In this document: one piece after another, positions 1 to 12,600 of the stretch
Layout of the letters: each line of letters begins with the position of its first letter
Position numbering within the stretch: the stretch's first letter is position 1
Source: Haemonchus contortus
Taxonomy: Eukaryota > Nematoda > Chromadorea > Rhabditida > Trichostrongylidae
Direction: 5' to 3'
NCBI GenBank assembly: GCA_000469685.2
Contig: LS997564.1
Span: forward strand, 36,970,151-37,034,150
DNA length: 64,000 bases
Translations under genes and position numbers: made by a program
The notes under the pieces: generated by a model
What the model was told of the DNA's origin: nothing
What the model saw: only the letters and a program-made list of their open reading frames with translations
Databases searched by the model: none

Positions 1-158
1 CAGTGCTTTTATCCTCCCAGACGAGTCCGGTACCACTTGGCCAACCCCAAAAGGATGGAAAGTATGGTGGCCTGGGCCAATAAAAACTCGGGCTCGATCC
101 CTGGCCCACGCGTCAAACTTTCACGTGCTCCTCTAGCCACTACACTACCTCCTCCCTG
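1..158 (-). repeat. tRNA-derived SINE, copy 1 (cut by the window edge)
   Basis: This copy shares the segment beginning GCTTTTATCCTCCCAGACGA with copies at 2450, 3716 and 14335. The minus strand carries a B-box-like motif at 101-90 (GGGATCGAGCCC) and an A-box-like TAGTGGC stretch near 142-130, ending at a purine-rich head. Only the part from the body to the tRNA-like head is present because the window begins inside it. The homology is visible by eye; the SINE label is inferred from the pol III promoter boxes. Confidence 0.75.
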
Positions 159-624
159 AAAGATAAGATATAGGTCACAAAACATAGAAATTAAGAAGAA
201 TGACCGGAGTGTTCTAGGAATGACGTGAACGGCACATCCTGATCGATTTTGTACTTGCACCCGTAGGAAGAATTATATTTGTCTGGGAGGGCTTCAGAGC
301 TGTGAATCTTCCTAAGTAGGTTCACTATAAAAAAGCTAATTCCATTAGAGTATCACCCAATTGTGTAAATAATTCCCAAAGAACACGAAAGGGCAAATCT
401 GTGTCTCGGCTTGTTTGACTACATATAGCCTCTAACCATTCCATACGTGGATTCATTTTCATTCTCGCAGTCCATTTTCTTTCTTTTTCCCCATTCTTTC
501 CGTTTCCTCCTTTGCTCGATTACCGTAATGCTCCTTTACTCGACTACCGTATTCTGTTGCCGCTCTTGTGAAGTCGCGTCTATTCCTGTCTAAACTTGTG
601 CCCCGTATTACTGTAAGTATTACG
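159..624. other. 5' flank of the GPCR gene
   Basis: No gene or known element is visible here. The stretch from about 450 is pyrimidine-rich, as is common just upstream of nematode trans-splice sites. It presumably contains promoter sequence for the GPCR, but I recognise no specific element. Confidence 0.4.
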
Positions 625-633
625 GTATTTCAG
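625..633 (+). promoter_or_regulatory. Candidate SL trans-splice acceptor of the GPCR gene
   Basis: GTATTTCAG ends exactly before ATGATG at 634. The nearest upstream GTAAGT is only about 20 nt away, too short for a nematode intron, so the site is more likely an outron/trans-splice acceptor than an ordinary cis site. A distant upstream 5'UTR exon cannot be excluded. Confidence 0.55.
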
Positions 634-3600
634 ATGATGTCCGAAGTGTCATCCCATTGTCTGACGGAACGTCAGATGCAACTGGCTGTGAATGATATTG
701 AACGATTGTTCATTGGCAAAGTCGTTCCGGTATTGATTGTTTTTGGAATTAGTGGCAATATACTTAATCTTACCGTATTGCTCACACCAGCTATGAGAAC
801 CAGGTACGTAATTACACAATGCACACAATGGATGTGTAGTTAATTTAGTGTTTGATAGATGGGTTGATTAATTGGAGTGGAAGGAAGGGGGATTGAACGC
901 ATTTGACCTGACTGATTCTGGGAGATATATCAAGGCTTCGGGAAATTAGAGAAATTTTTGATAAATCTCTGTGAAGGGATGGTTTCCTCTGCAGTAGACC
1001 ATCCATAATCTACCCTAGGTTGCTGAGTTATAAGCGAAACTTTTACTTCGACCGGGTTTCCAACGGCTACTTTTGTCTACTCCCATAGTTCGAAGACCGC
1101 CCGTGTCCAAGGGGCCTTGACTGAACTTCAGTAAGACCGGGACATAAGAGGAGACTTTCTCAGTCGTTGACTGGTCTTGTACGGTGCGCCATGTACTTCG
1201 CTTATCTTTAGGAATGAGCGTGTTTGAATGCTTATGTAGTATATGTGGTATGCCGGGTAGTTCTTCTTCTTACTAGTCCTAGTCATAGGCCCCATAGTCG
1301 CAGAGTCAGTTTCTTTTTAGTTGTCGCCACTTCCTTCGATCTTAGGCGGCTTCCGTGGTTACCACGGCTTCGGAGAGGTCCTTCTTGACCGTGCCCTTCC
1401 ATTCCTTTTCGAGGCTCCTCATGCTTGCTTCTTTTGAGCTCCGTTGTCGGTCTATGGCAGTCGGAAGGCAGCTTCTGTGCACACCGACTCCCCTGTGCCA
1501 CCTGCCACCTCCTCTGCCAACTCGACCTTAGTACTTCAGAGTTTTCGGAGCTGCTAAAAACAGCTATGAAAATTAAATTCAACTACTCGGATAGTTCTTT
1601 GTTAGTGTCTTGCTCGACTTCGCCAAACCTTTCCGCTGGAGTGCTACATTTCTCGAACGACCTCCATGGGCTACTTTTTCACATATTCATTTATTATGCA
1701 TCAGAATTCGATCGCGCTTCTATGTTTGGGAGAAAAAAGAATGTTCGGTGGAGTGGCAATTTATTTGTCAATTATTCCGCCGTTTACCATTCCTTCATAC
1801 ACTTTTTTGACGGGGTCGATTTTCATTCGACGAATACAGCCAATATAATTGGTACGACATACTTGCACACAAGTATCGGTTGCCACACAAAAAGAAAACG
1901 ATCAGACGTCGCCCGTTAACCAAAACACCTCTGGAGGGAGAGCCAAGGAAAAAAGGAACGGTTGCTCTGATATGAAAATCGTAAGTGAGATAAGGAATGT
2001 CTCGGAGGGTTCACAGATTGGAAATTAGAGTACATCCCTTTGACCAACAGCATTCCGGGAAGGAGATCGTTTTTCGGGGTTTGACTGCGGTAGGGAAGAG
2101 ACCAAAATCTTAAGAGAACTTTTCTCCAATTCTACGAGGGTTGCAGTTGCGAGCATTCTCTGGGTCTACTGAAGTGCTTGTTCGTTTTTTTAGTTTCCTG
2201 GGGATTGCTTGGTGGGTTAGGTGGTCTCGAAGGCCCGAAATAAGATGTGAACTATTTCATCGATTAGTTGGTGGTAGTTCCCTAAAGATATTGTCGGCGA
2301 ACCGACGATGGCATTTCTGCTTGGAAGATGACCCATTGCCAATCTCTATAAATTGGTTCTTTCCTTTCTGATGCATGGAAGCTTAGACGAGGTAGGGTCG
2401 TATGTCGTCGGATCTAAGGAAATAGAGGATAAAGAATAGACTTTGGCGTTATCGATGCGTCCACGCACTCGACTTCCATTCAGAATCGTAGTGGCGTAAT
2501 GAGTACGTATGTGGTCTGTACAATGAGTTGCGGTGGCCAGCCGATGTACAGATCAATGCTTTTATCCTCCCAGACGAGTCTGATACCAATTAACCGACCT
2601 TGGAGGGATGGGAGGCCTGGTTGGCTTAGGATGATACCGATCCGGGATTGTAACCCCTGACCATATGTGTGAGATAGTGCGCCACTTGCCACTACACCAC
2701 CTCCGCCCTCAATCTGAGGAGATATCTTCAAAAAACTACTAAAAATATGTACTAGTGGACGAAGTTGACGCCCAGTCTGTGTCTTCAAATTGCTGCATCT
2801 TTTATCTTCATTAAGACAAGCTCATACGTCTTCATAACGGCTTTTACCCCTACCGACCGAACCCCCTATGCTTCCATTTCCGACCATTTTAGTTTCCCGG
2901 GATAATTAGGGCTTTGATTCGAGCAAGGCTAAGACGTTTTATACCGCCCAACTGGAAATACAACTAGTAATTCACTAGTGTACAGAAGCCGAATACATGG
3001 CGTACACCAATCACGTTATGCATGCTTGATTTCTTTCACGTTCTACTTATTTTGAAGCGGTTTTCTCGGGAAGTTTATATTACCTGTAGCTTTTTCCGGA
3101 TTTGTCCAATCGACAAACATCATATATAATGTAAAGGATGTAAATTGAGAAGTGGAATCCGTCTGAGCAACCTTAAAAAAGCAGCCACCCTTTCGTCCAT
3201 ATATTCAGCCATTTCCGGTGATGAATGCCAAGATGGTCTCTAGTAATGTGATCCCTTTTTTCGAAGTTGAAAGAATGCCAATCGCTTTTGGGACGACATC
3301 GACATCATCGAGAAGTAGGAATTGGCCGTTCAACGTCTATTTTGGAAGGAAATGCCAATTTGAAGGGCTGACATAGGACACTCTATTCAACAGCGACTTC
3401 GATTATGCGATCGGATTACTCACTGGTCTAGCAATTACTGAATTTTGAACTCCAAAGCGATGTGACGCAATATGCTCAGTTTAAAAGGTCTGCTAGGGAG
3501 ACCATTGAGAGCCGGTTGAAATGATTTTAATTGCTGGAAATTATCATTTATTACTGTAGAAGTGGTAATCGACCCCGTTAAATCGACGCAGTATTGACAC

Positions 3601-6600
3601 CTGCTCAAAACTCCCACTTGCACCTATATTGTACTAGGGTAATACTTATAGGATTTCATAGATTTCGCACATTCCGTGGGTTCCATTCGTCTCCAAATCT
3701 GCTTTGCCAAATCACTAGGGCTTCGTAGTTCAAGGGTAAAGTCTTGGGACGTTAATCAATCCCGTCCGAGGGATGCTCCCACGTATTCGACTTCTATTCA
3801 AAATCGTAGTGGCGCATTGAATGCATATGTAGTCTACACAATGACTTGCTGTCGCCAACCAATGTAAAGTTACTGCTTTTATCCTCCCAGATGAGTCTGG
3901 TACCAATTAACCGATCCCGGAGGGATGGAAGGCTTGGTTGGCCTAGGCGGGCATCAATCCGGGATTCGAACCAGTGAACATGCGTGTATGAAGTGCGTTA
4001 CTTGCTACAACACCACCTCTGCCCTGATTTTGTAGTTACTCGAGTGAATTTCCTTGACAGTTAGAGTGTGTGGGCATTGCCAGATGAGGGCAGCCTTCAT
4101 TGAAGAAGGCAAGTGACTGTATAGACCAAATACGCACTCGAAACGTCGCTACGATTTTCAATGAAGTCGAATGCGGGGCGCTTCACTAAGACGGACGGGA
4201 CTGATAAAAGGCACAGTTCACGAAGAAATGATTTTTGAAGTTTCCACATAGGATGAATTCAAGACCCTTCCTGATGCCATATGTGTCAGGTCGGGAAACG
4301 TCCTGAATAAGGCACAATAAGGGGCCTGACATTGTGTCGTAGGAATGCCACAACCACAGCGGACGAGTTTCAACGGTGTTGTAAAGGCTGCACTATCTCA
4401 AGGGACTCCCATGTTGGGAATTCTAACTACTTGCCATAACTTAAGGCGACAGTGAAAGACAATTTAGATAATTTTGACTTGATGACGTAACCTGGTATCT
4501 GTGGAAATCTGAAATCAGCCTTTTGAAACCAGGACTCACTAATTGTTGATTGTATGCTATGTAAACAGAAAGCTTATTGGCACGGGAATAGAATCCACAA
4601 CGCCCTCTATCACTTGCCCTTCCAGCCTTTTTTCTTGCCTTGCTAAGAACGAATATATGTTTTCTGGGCAGTCAATTGCCATCAGGTAGGTTTATAGTAA
4701 TTTACAGTGCGATTTTCAGATCGAATGTACTATTGGCATGCCTTGCTGTAGCAGACATTGTATTTTTGGTGTTTATGTTTCCACATTCCCTGGCTCATTA
4801 CAAGATTTTTGCATTCAATTACTGGTTTCGTAGAATCTATCTGGGCTACAAAATGCACCTTCTCGCTATGCTCAATTGGGCATCCGCAGCGGCGATATGG
4901 TAAGTTCATTACTGGCGTTTATACTGGCATCTTCACCTATAAATGGTCATATGGTCTTTGAAGGGAATAGAGCCATACGGTAAACTATCTCCTTTTACTT
5001 CCAGGTTGATTCTGGTGATCTGCCTTGAACGGCTTATGGGCATTATGAATCCACTATCAGCTCGACGTCATAAACGTACATCGAAAACGAGCGTCGTTGT
5101 AACCATAATCGTGGTCTCGACGGGATTTCTTACTTCGTACTACCACTTTAGCTACTATTGTGCTTATAAACGTTTCTGTAATGGATCACAATTCCATGCT
5201 ATGTGTATTCGAAGCGATTCCGAGAGGTTCGTTGGTTTCAACGTTTTTCTGAGAGCAGCTGACCAAGTTGAACTCTGAGTCATCTTTTAGTTGGAGTGTG
5301 TTTCTATGTACCCTAAAATTGCATAGATAAGAGCGGTTGAACCTACCGGTGAAAAATGAATTGGAAAAAATCGAAATTGAATGCAGTCACCCCTCTAACT
5401 TGATGGATGGATAAATTAAACTTCGAAGAAGAAGTTAAGGAGAAGTTCCGCCCCCAGCTCTGAGCCCCGCCCACTTAATAAACACTTCGTATAGAAAAAC
5501 AGCGATCCGTTAAAATCGCTATTTTTCTATATGATCCGTTAAAATCGCCATTTTTCTATATGAATTGTTTACTAAGTGGGCAGTTTTTAGAGTTGAGGGG
5601 CGGAGCTTCTTCTTAACTTCTTCTTCGAAGTCTAATTTATCCATCCATCAAGTTAGAGGGGTAACTGCATTCAATTTCGATTTTTTCCAATTCATTTTTC
5701 ACCGGTAGGTTCAACCGCTCTTATCTATGGAATTTTAGGGTAGTTAGAGGGTCGGGTATGATGATAACATAGGAATGACGAAAGGGTGGATTCTCCTTGG
5801 GATTTTTGCTCTGTTCCTTTCAATCCGATCAACTTTGGTAGCCTACTGGCTTCTGGTCCAAAGCTCAAGAGAATAGCCCAGAGGGATCTGAGTAGTTAAA
5901 GGTTCAGGGAAACGGTATGACACTGTAGAATTCTTTTTTTTTGCGAATTCCGGCTTTACTTCTTTCAAGAGGGAAAGAGGTTTCGTCCCTCAGAATTCGA
6001 ACATCAGCTGTAGATATTGGTGAAACTCGGGCTGCCCGCTGGTGGTGTCTACACCCGTTTCATGGGTGGGAGCTGTATGGACCGAGTTCTTAGGTCCTCG
6101 TCATTTTCCATGATAGCAAAGATGTTCCGATTTTCCGAAGTCAACTGGCGGTCTCAACTGAGTTGCCAGAATTTCCTTACCCATCGAGCATTTCACCTTT
6201 CTTTTTAGTCAGAGTGCTTTTTTATTTTTATTATTTTTAGTATTTTGTTACCCAATCTGGGATATTTTTCCAGATGGTTCCGCAATCAAACAAATCCAAA
6301 TTCCGCATTTGTGAAGGCTGTCGCCCATTGGGGACCACATGTGAATGCTGTCTGTGTCATTGTGGTGCCAATACTTCTCGTATTCATCTCCAATGCCATG
6401 CTAATTTATACGATTAGGCAAAGGTAAGCTTCGATTACATCATTGAGGTGTGTGTCGTTTTGCGCGACTCCTCTCATCGCGCCGCCCACACGACGCGGTT
6501 TGGGTGCTGAACAACTCGTCCGGGTGATTCAACCTCCTGACTATGAAAATAGTCAGAATACAGTAGGTCCGCAATTCGGCGTCTGGTAGTCGTGACGTCA

Positions 6601-9600
6601 TCGATCGGGCGTATGTCAGCCGAATGGGGCGACAGTGCAGGAAGTCCAGCGCAAGGATAGTGACGCAGAGGCATCACTGGCGAGTTGTCGCGTTGTAGCT
6701 GACCTATCGCTCGACCGGCTTACATTTGGCATTCCCAGATTGGCATTTATCCCAGCCCAGCGATCCTTTGACGGACGGATATGTGATGAGACCTCTAGTG
6801 TGATGCTTCTTCGTCCAAGTCTACTGGCCATCTCGTAGGACTCCTGCCCTGTTCCTCGATTATTAAGTGAATTGTGACCCTCTCCCACAACTATGACCTT
6901 TCAGGCAGAAGCAGTTCAACCCTCAGATGTCTTACAAGTCGGAATCACAAATGTCTGGATCCCAGTCCCGAACCGAACAGAGAGTGACCACCACTGTCTG
7001 TGCGATAGTTACCTGTTTCACCATTACTCAGGTTGCAAGCGTTGTTAGAGGTCTGGGTGCGTTCATTGTATGTTACATCACCTCTTTAGGGTCCATCAGC
7101 CTTCATCACCATTATGGCGGAGTATTACCCGATCCACCATGAATTTATGATCGCTGTGGTGAGCTGGACTTTACTTTTCCTGGGAACATTGAGACCTTCA
7201 ACTAATCTGGGGCATTCAGACGGCTGTAATTACGACAATGGTGGTACTGGGCAAAGCTCTGAACTTCGTGCTGTTCTGTCTTTCATCGGCAAACTTCCGA
7301 AGTCGTCTACTTCAGCACACCAAACGTGGTTTACTGAAATCTGCAAGACATAGGTAAGTGGCCTACGAAGCCTAATTCAGCTAAAGAGCTGCTCATAAAT
7401 GGGCTTCTTTATTTTGAAGTTCTAGGCATGACAAGCTTTGACCCAAGCTGCCCAGTGCTTCACGCAGAACATAGCTTTAGATTGCTTTTTCTGTGTACCG
7501 CCATTCAGCTTATGCTCCTTTAGCTCAGTGTTTGTTTAAGCTTTTGGTCAGGAAACTGTGGACATGCGACTCCAACAGTTCCCACTCTGAGTCCAACATT
7601 TTTCGCTAACACAGCGGTGATTGAGAGTGTAGTGGTAGTTTCGACCCGCTCACATTGCGCGAGTTTTGGCTAGTTTTCTTGTTGCCCGCAAAGCATGCCG
7701 GACGAGACTATCATTCATGAATCCGGATGATTGATTGAATCGTCGCACCGATTGCCATTACGGGGTTGTTCGAAAGTATTTTCCGTTATCCAACTGATTT
7801 TGTCAACTGTATGTGCTGTTCGAGCATTAAGCCATGGATGAGCATTTATGTTTTATTCAGAACGCCTTTTTGAAGGAGTGCAGTAGTCCAAGCTTATATG
7901 TAGATAGAGGTTTTGGTGTGGTACAGTTGTAAGAACAAAAAATCGCTTTGGAGTGCATCTCTAGCGAGCAGCATATCTCCTGTCTAATCGCAAATAAGAA
8001 TAAATGGATAGAGTCTTCTGGCTTTGATCAGCTTCTGGCTGGCTTACACCCGTTAATTCGACGCCCACTGAGAATTAAAATAGCGAATTGAGTGCGTATT
8101 CAGCCTTTACAATGATTCGTGAGGTTTAATCCATACTAGTGGATGCATATCCTCACTGACAAGTCTGGTACCATTCTTCCGACTTCAAAAACTGCAAAAT
8201 TCATTAGTCCAAGCAGGTATTGATCTGGAATCGACCTCAGACCATACGCGTGGTCGTGGGCCTTTCAAAAAAGTTCCTGTCCTCCCTGTTTTATAAGGAA
8301 AAGATTCATATCAGGCCGTATCAGCAGCAAACCACTAGGGCTTAGATTTTAAGAAAATAAAAAAGCGATTTTTTTCCTCGAGTCGCATAAATTAAACATT
8401 TTTTGAGCATCAGTGACACCTTTATTTCAATCTAATCTATCATTTACTAGAAAGAAAATCCTTATAATCGCTAGCTCAAAATATAGGGATACCTCAAGAT
8501 ACAAATAGTGCCATGATGCGGAAAATCGGATTATCTTGCTGCAGTATTTGAGCAGCCAAAATAGCATGCTCATTGGATAAACGTAGTACTTCTATTAACT
8601 TTTACTGTATAGCTATTCCTCAAGGAATGAATATCGTTGTTTGTGGTGTGCAAGTAGTTGGGAGCACGGTCTTAAGCTGCCAGTTGTAACAATTATGAAT
8701 ATTATTGGGTAACTTTGTCCAGAAAATGCATGAACGTACGCAAGAATGTTTTGATTTGCTTTTTTGGTCCATTGTGCTTGTGTCCAAAAATGAAAAGCTG
8801 TCGATGGCATAGCGGTATACCAGTTGAAATCAATTTTAGAACACAATCGATAGCAGTTCGTCTTCCGCAGAATGGACGTAAATGCGATATGACGACATTA
8901 CTACAAGCGACACCATGACGAATACGGTAATTAGAGTGAATCTTGAGTGGATAACTTTAACTTCATCAGCATGGAATGCACTTTGCATGAACAACTCTGG
9001 CATGCTGTATGGCTCTTGAAAGATTATTTAAGGAGCGCATGTCTGTTTGGGATTTAGCTATAGCTAAGACTAACATTTCCATGGGTTTTTACGGCTTGCA
9101 GAATTGGGGAAACATGCTGATAAAGAGGGAGTGTTAACGAAGTTGGTCATTGAACAGAGCTATATCCTCCGTCAGTTAAAGCCTGTGGGGAGATGATGAG
9201 CGCGAAGATGGGCTCTCTTCGTGGGTCGAGGAAGTCCCAGTCCTCTCCGAGAGCCCGGCGATGTTGTCTGGATGTCCTAGAGTAGGCAATGTATTTATTA
9301 TTACCAGTAGGGTGTCTTAATCAGGAATCTTGCACTGCGGTGAACCATTCGCGTCTCCCACGCATCCTGGCTCCCAGAGACAGTTCCACATTTCGTTCTG
9401 TCAGAGCCCTGGACCAACTTGGAGGGCGAAAGTGTATAGCGTTACCCATTACCATCATTCCCAAGTTGATCGAGAATAGAACACATCCCATGGAAAGTTC
9501 TGATGGTTTTAATGGTCTTGCCGTCACTCTTGACTTGTCTTCAGCTGTGAACGTATGAGAGTACGAACCTAGGTGGTGGGGGAGATGAAATAGTAGAGGT

Positions 9601-12600
9601 AGGATTCAGATGGTCAGTAGGGTAGACATTCCTAATCCATGAAGCGAGCATCTCCTCGAAAATCACTTGGCTGATGCCATTCGGTGCTCGGCTCCAGATG
9701 ACTGAAGAACCCAGGATTACAAACCTTCTATTGGGAGACATAAAATTCGAAATACCAGTTAAAACTGACCTGCATGGCATACCGACCCTTCCTTTCTGAC
9801 TTCTTTTACTTACACTTTACCTTTCGTTACGTTGCAAGCAAGCATAGAGGTTGCAAGAAGCGACTAACTTTGGGCGATTCTTGCTCGCATTGATTGCTGC
9901 ACATAACACTTTCTGCACCCTATCTGTGATTACGTTTGGATGATTTTTTGTCGAAATAAAATGTCCTTTTTTAAAAACCCATGTTCAATTTGATTAATTT
10001 TTCCCCGTTGCATATTTTTCCTTGTTTTTTCAATTCTTTCCCCTCTATGCGCACCTTTCCACCACCTAGCTCTCACTGAATGTACTTCTTTGCACCGAAG
10101 GCTTTCATCTGCACCACTGTCCTGGAATTATTGCCAGCAAGCAACAGCCTTATTCCCAGCACTAATGACGTTTTTTGCTAATTCTAATTTCATATCACAA
10201 AAGCACGTTTCTGCAATTAACATTATGGAATACTGGCATTGGTAGATTGGACTGAACTGCACAGGTGGAGTTGTTTAGGATGAAACATTTGAAGTGGTTA
10301 AGATAACTCTGAAACGTCGTGTATCTCCCTACATTACGGGAGTGGCAGTAACTGTTTAAGGATATATTTTGTAACAGCGAGTATAGGTGGGAGCTCAAAA
10401 ATAAAAATGTAAGTTGACCTGGTAGAGGCGAAGGAAAAAGGGTAAAGGTACTTTATGCTAGTTTTCGTCCATCTGTTTCCCAGCGTTTGGGAGTTGTTGT
10501 TAGCTAGAACAGAACCAGATATACAGGGTGCGGCAAAAGTTCTGGCAACGATAAACATGATCGTAAAAACGGTCAAATCGATCGATTCATGATACAACTC
10601 CAACAGCATTTATCAACAGCTATATAGATTACAAAAACAAACTAGATTTCGAAATAGCCCCCTTTTGCGCGAATACAGGCTGAAATTCTCGTAGGAAACG
10701 CGTCGACGGCGACACGGAGGTAGTCTTCTTCCAAATCCTCCCATGCTTTAACGAGGGTTGCACGTAGAGCATCCAAATTTCTAGGCTGGGTAGAGCAGGC
10801 TTTCCTCTCAAGAACTGACCGTACGGAGTAGTCCAATGGATTTAGGTCTGGACTGTTTGGAGGCCAATCCTTCGACGTTATGAAGTCTGCGAAGTGCGTT
10901 GCGCACCAGTCCTTTACCACCTTGGACCTGTGTGCTGGAGCTGAGTCCTGTTGGAGAGTCCAAGGCCGGTTGCCGAAATGGGATTGTGCTCAGGGGAGTA
11001 CCTTCTTCTCCAACATGCCTTTTAGGTAGGTCTTGCTATCCACCTTGACTCCTTTCCCCAAGAAAATCAGGGACATCTTGTCGTCCGATGTGCTTGCCCG
11101 AAAAACCATGGACCGCTTGGGGTGTCCAGATCGCTGAGCAATCCCTCCATGTTGGCTTGCTTCTGCAGGGCTTCCCGCTATCATCTCATCGTTTTGGGTG
11201 TTCAGGAATTGATCTGTTGAAAACAGGCATTCGTCAGTGAAAAGGATGTCGCTGTGCCGTGCCTGCGAAAATCGCTTTAAACGCTCCCTAAATCTTTTGA
11301 GCCTAGTTTTCTTCATACGCTTAGTTAGCATGTAAGCTTCTCTGATCTTATAAGAGCGAAGTCGAAGGTGGCTGGTGACAATCCTTCCGACAGATCGAGC
11401 AGAAATTCCGACTTCAAGAGCCGTTTATCTCTCGGACCTACGAGGGTGGCGGCGGATTTTCTCTCGAATGATTTTCACGATTTCCTTTATCGTTGCACTC
11501 TTCGGTCTTCCATTTTTAGGCTTGTCCTCCATAGTTCCTGTCGCCTTGTACCTGTTAACGTCGTTGTACACAGTTCCTAAGGGAATTTGGAGCTGCTTGA
11601 AGATGGTCTTTGCCGTGCATTCACCCAGATGGAGGTGCAGGATGGAGGGTCGTTGGTCTTTGCTTGTCACTATTCTGTAAAATGGCATATTCAAGAACGG
11701 CCAGTTTATGGAATGTACAGAAGAGGACTTGCAGTAAATAGTGGCACAGATCATGTCGAGATCGAAGGCCTCATTTTTCATAGAGAATCTGAAACGGGTC
11801 ATTGCCAGAACTTTTGCCGCACCCTGTACTTACAGATCAGAGTGGGCGCCTTCACAGTGCGACGCAGACGCTAGCGTTGTAAAACAGTATTATAAATAGC
11901 CCTGTTGCCAACGTCTGCGTCAGGACGCCGTTATCATGAATGCGACCATTGGCCCATTTAGATCCTGAATACCACTTCTTGATGAAATGTCATTGCATCC
12001 TAAAAAGCAAGTATGATGTCGATCGCCTTTCTTGACTTTCAATATTCAAAGGCCGGGATTCCCGATATCAACCTTTACAAAATAAAGTGAAGAAGGTAAG
12101 GGTTATACACGGTGGAAAGGGTGGTGAATGATGTAATGAAAAGATATGTCAGAATTTCATCACGAAAAATGCGCCAAGTACAGCTTACTTAGTTGCAAAA
12201 TTGTGTTGAGAAACGCCTTTCATGTTGAGCTCCGCCCACCAAACTAATATGTGATCGATCGTCACGGTTCCCTGTCGCCCATATAGCGTATCGCCGCAAC
12301 GTTTCTGCTCCCGTAGCAACTCGTACAACCCCCGGGACTAACTGTATGGAGTAGGGCTTCATTCGCATATTTCCAACGACTTTTTAGATCCATCGGGGGT
12401 CTCTGACTACATCCACCGCTGTATCTCTGTTAGCTTACGCGTTACCTACATGCCCTGTTTACCTCCATGTTACCAGCTTTACCTCCCTTTTGCTCAGCAT
12501 GTGACAGCTGCAACTCTTTTTCCGTGTGTTCAGTCCAATTTACCGATTCGTCACTTTTAGAAAAAAAACCACTAACAAAGCGAGTCTAGCTGGCAGTCAT

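Noticed and set aside
568..633. Longer N-terminus for the GPCR from an upstream GTG
   Set aside because: Eukaryotic starts need ATG with few exceptions, and a splice-acceptor-like CAG ends directly before ATG 634.
1425..1919. 164-codon + strand frame in GPCR intron 1
   Set aside because: Composition is not protein-like, no domain is recognised and no splice sites connect it to a gene.
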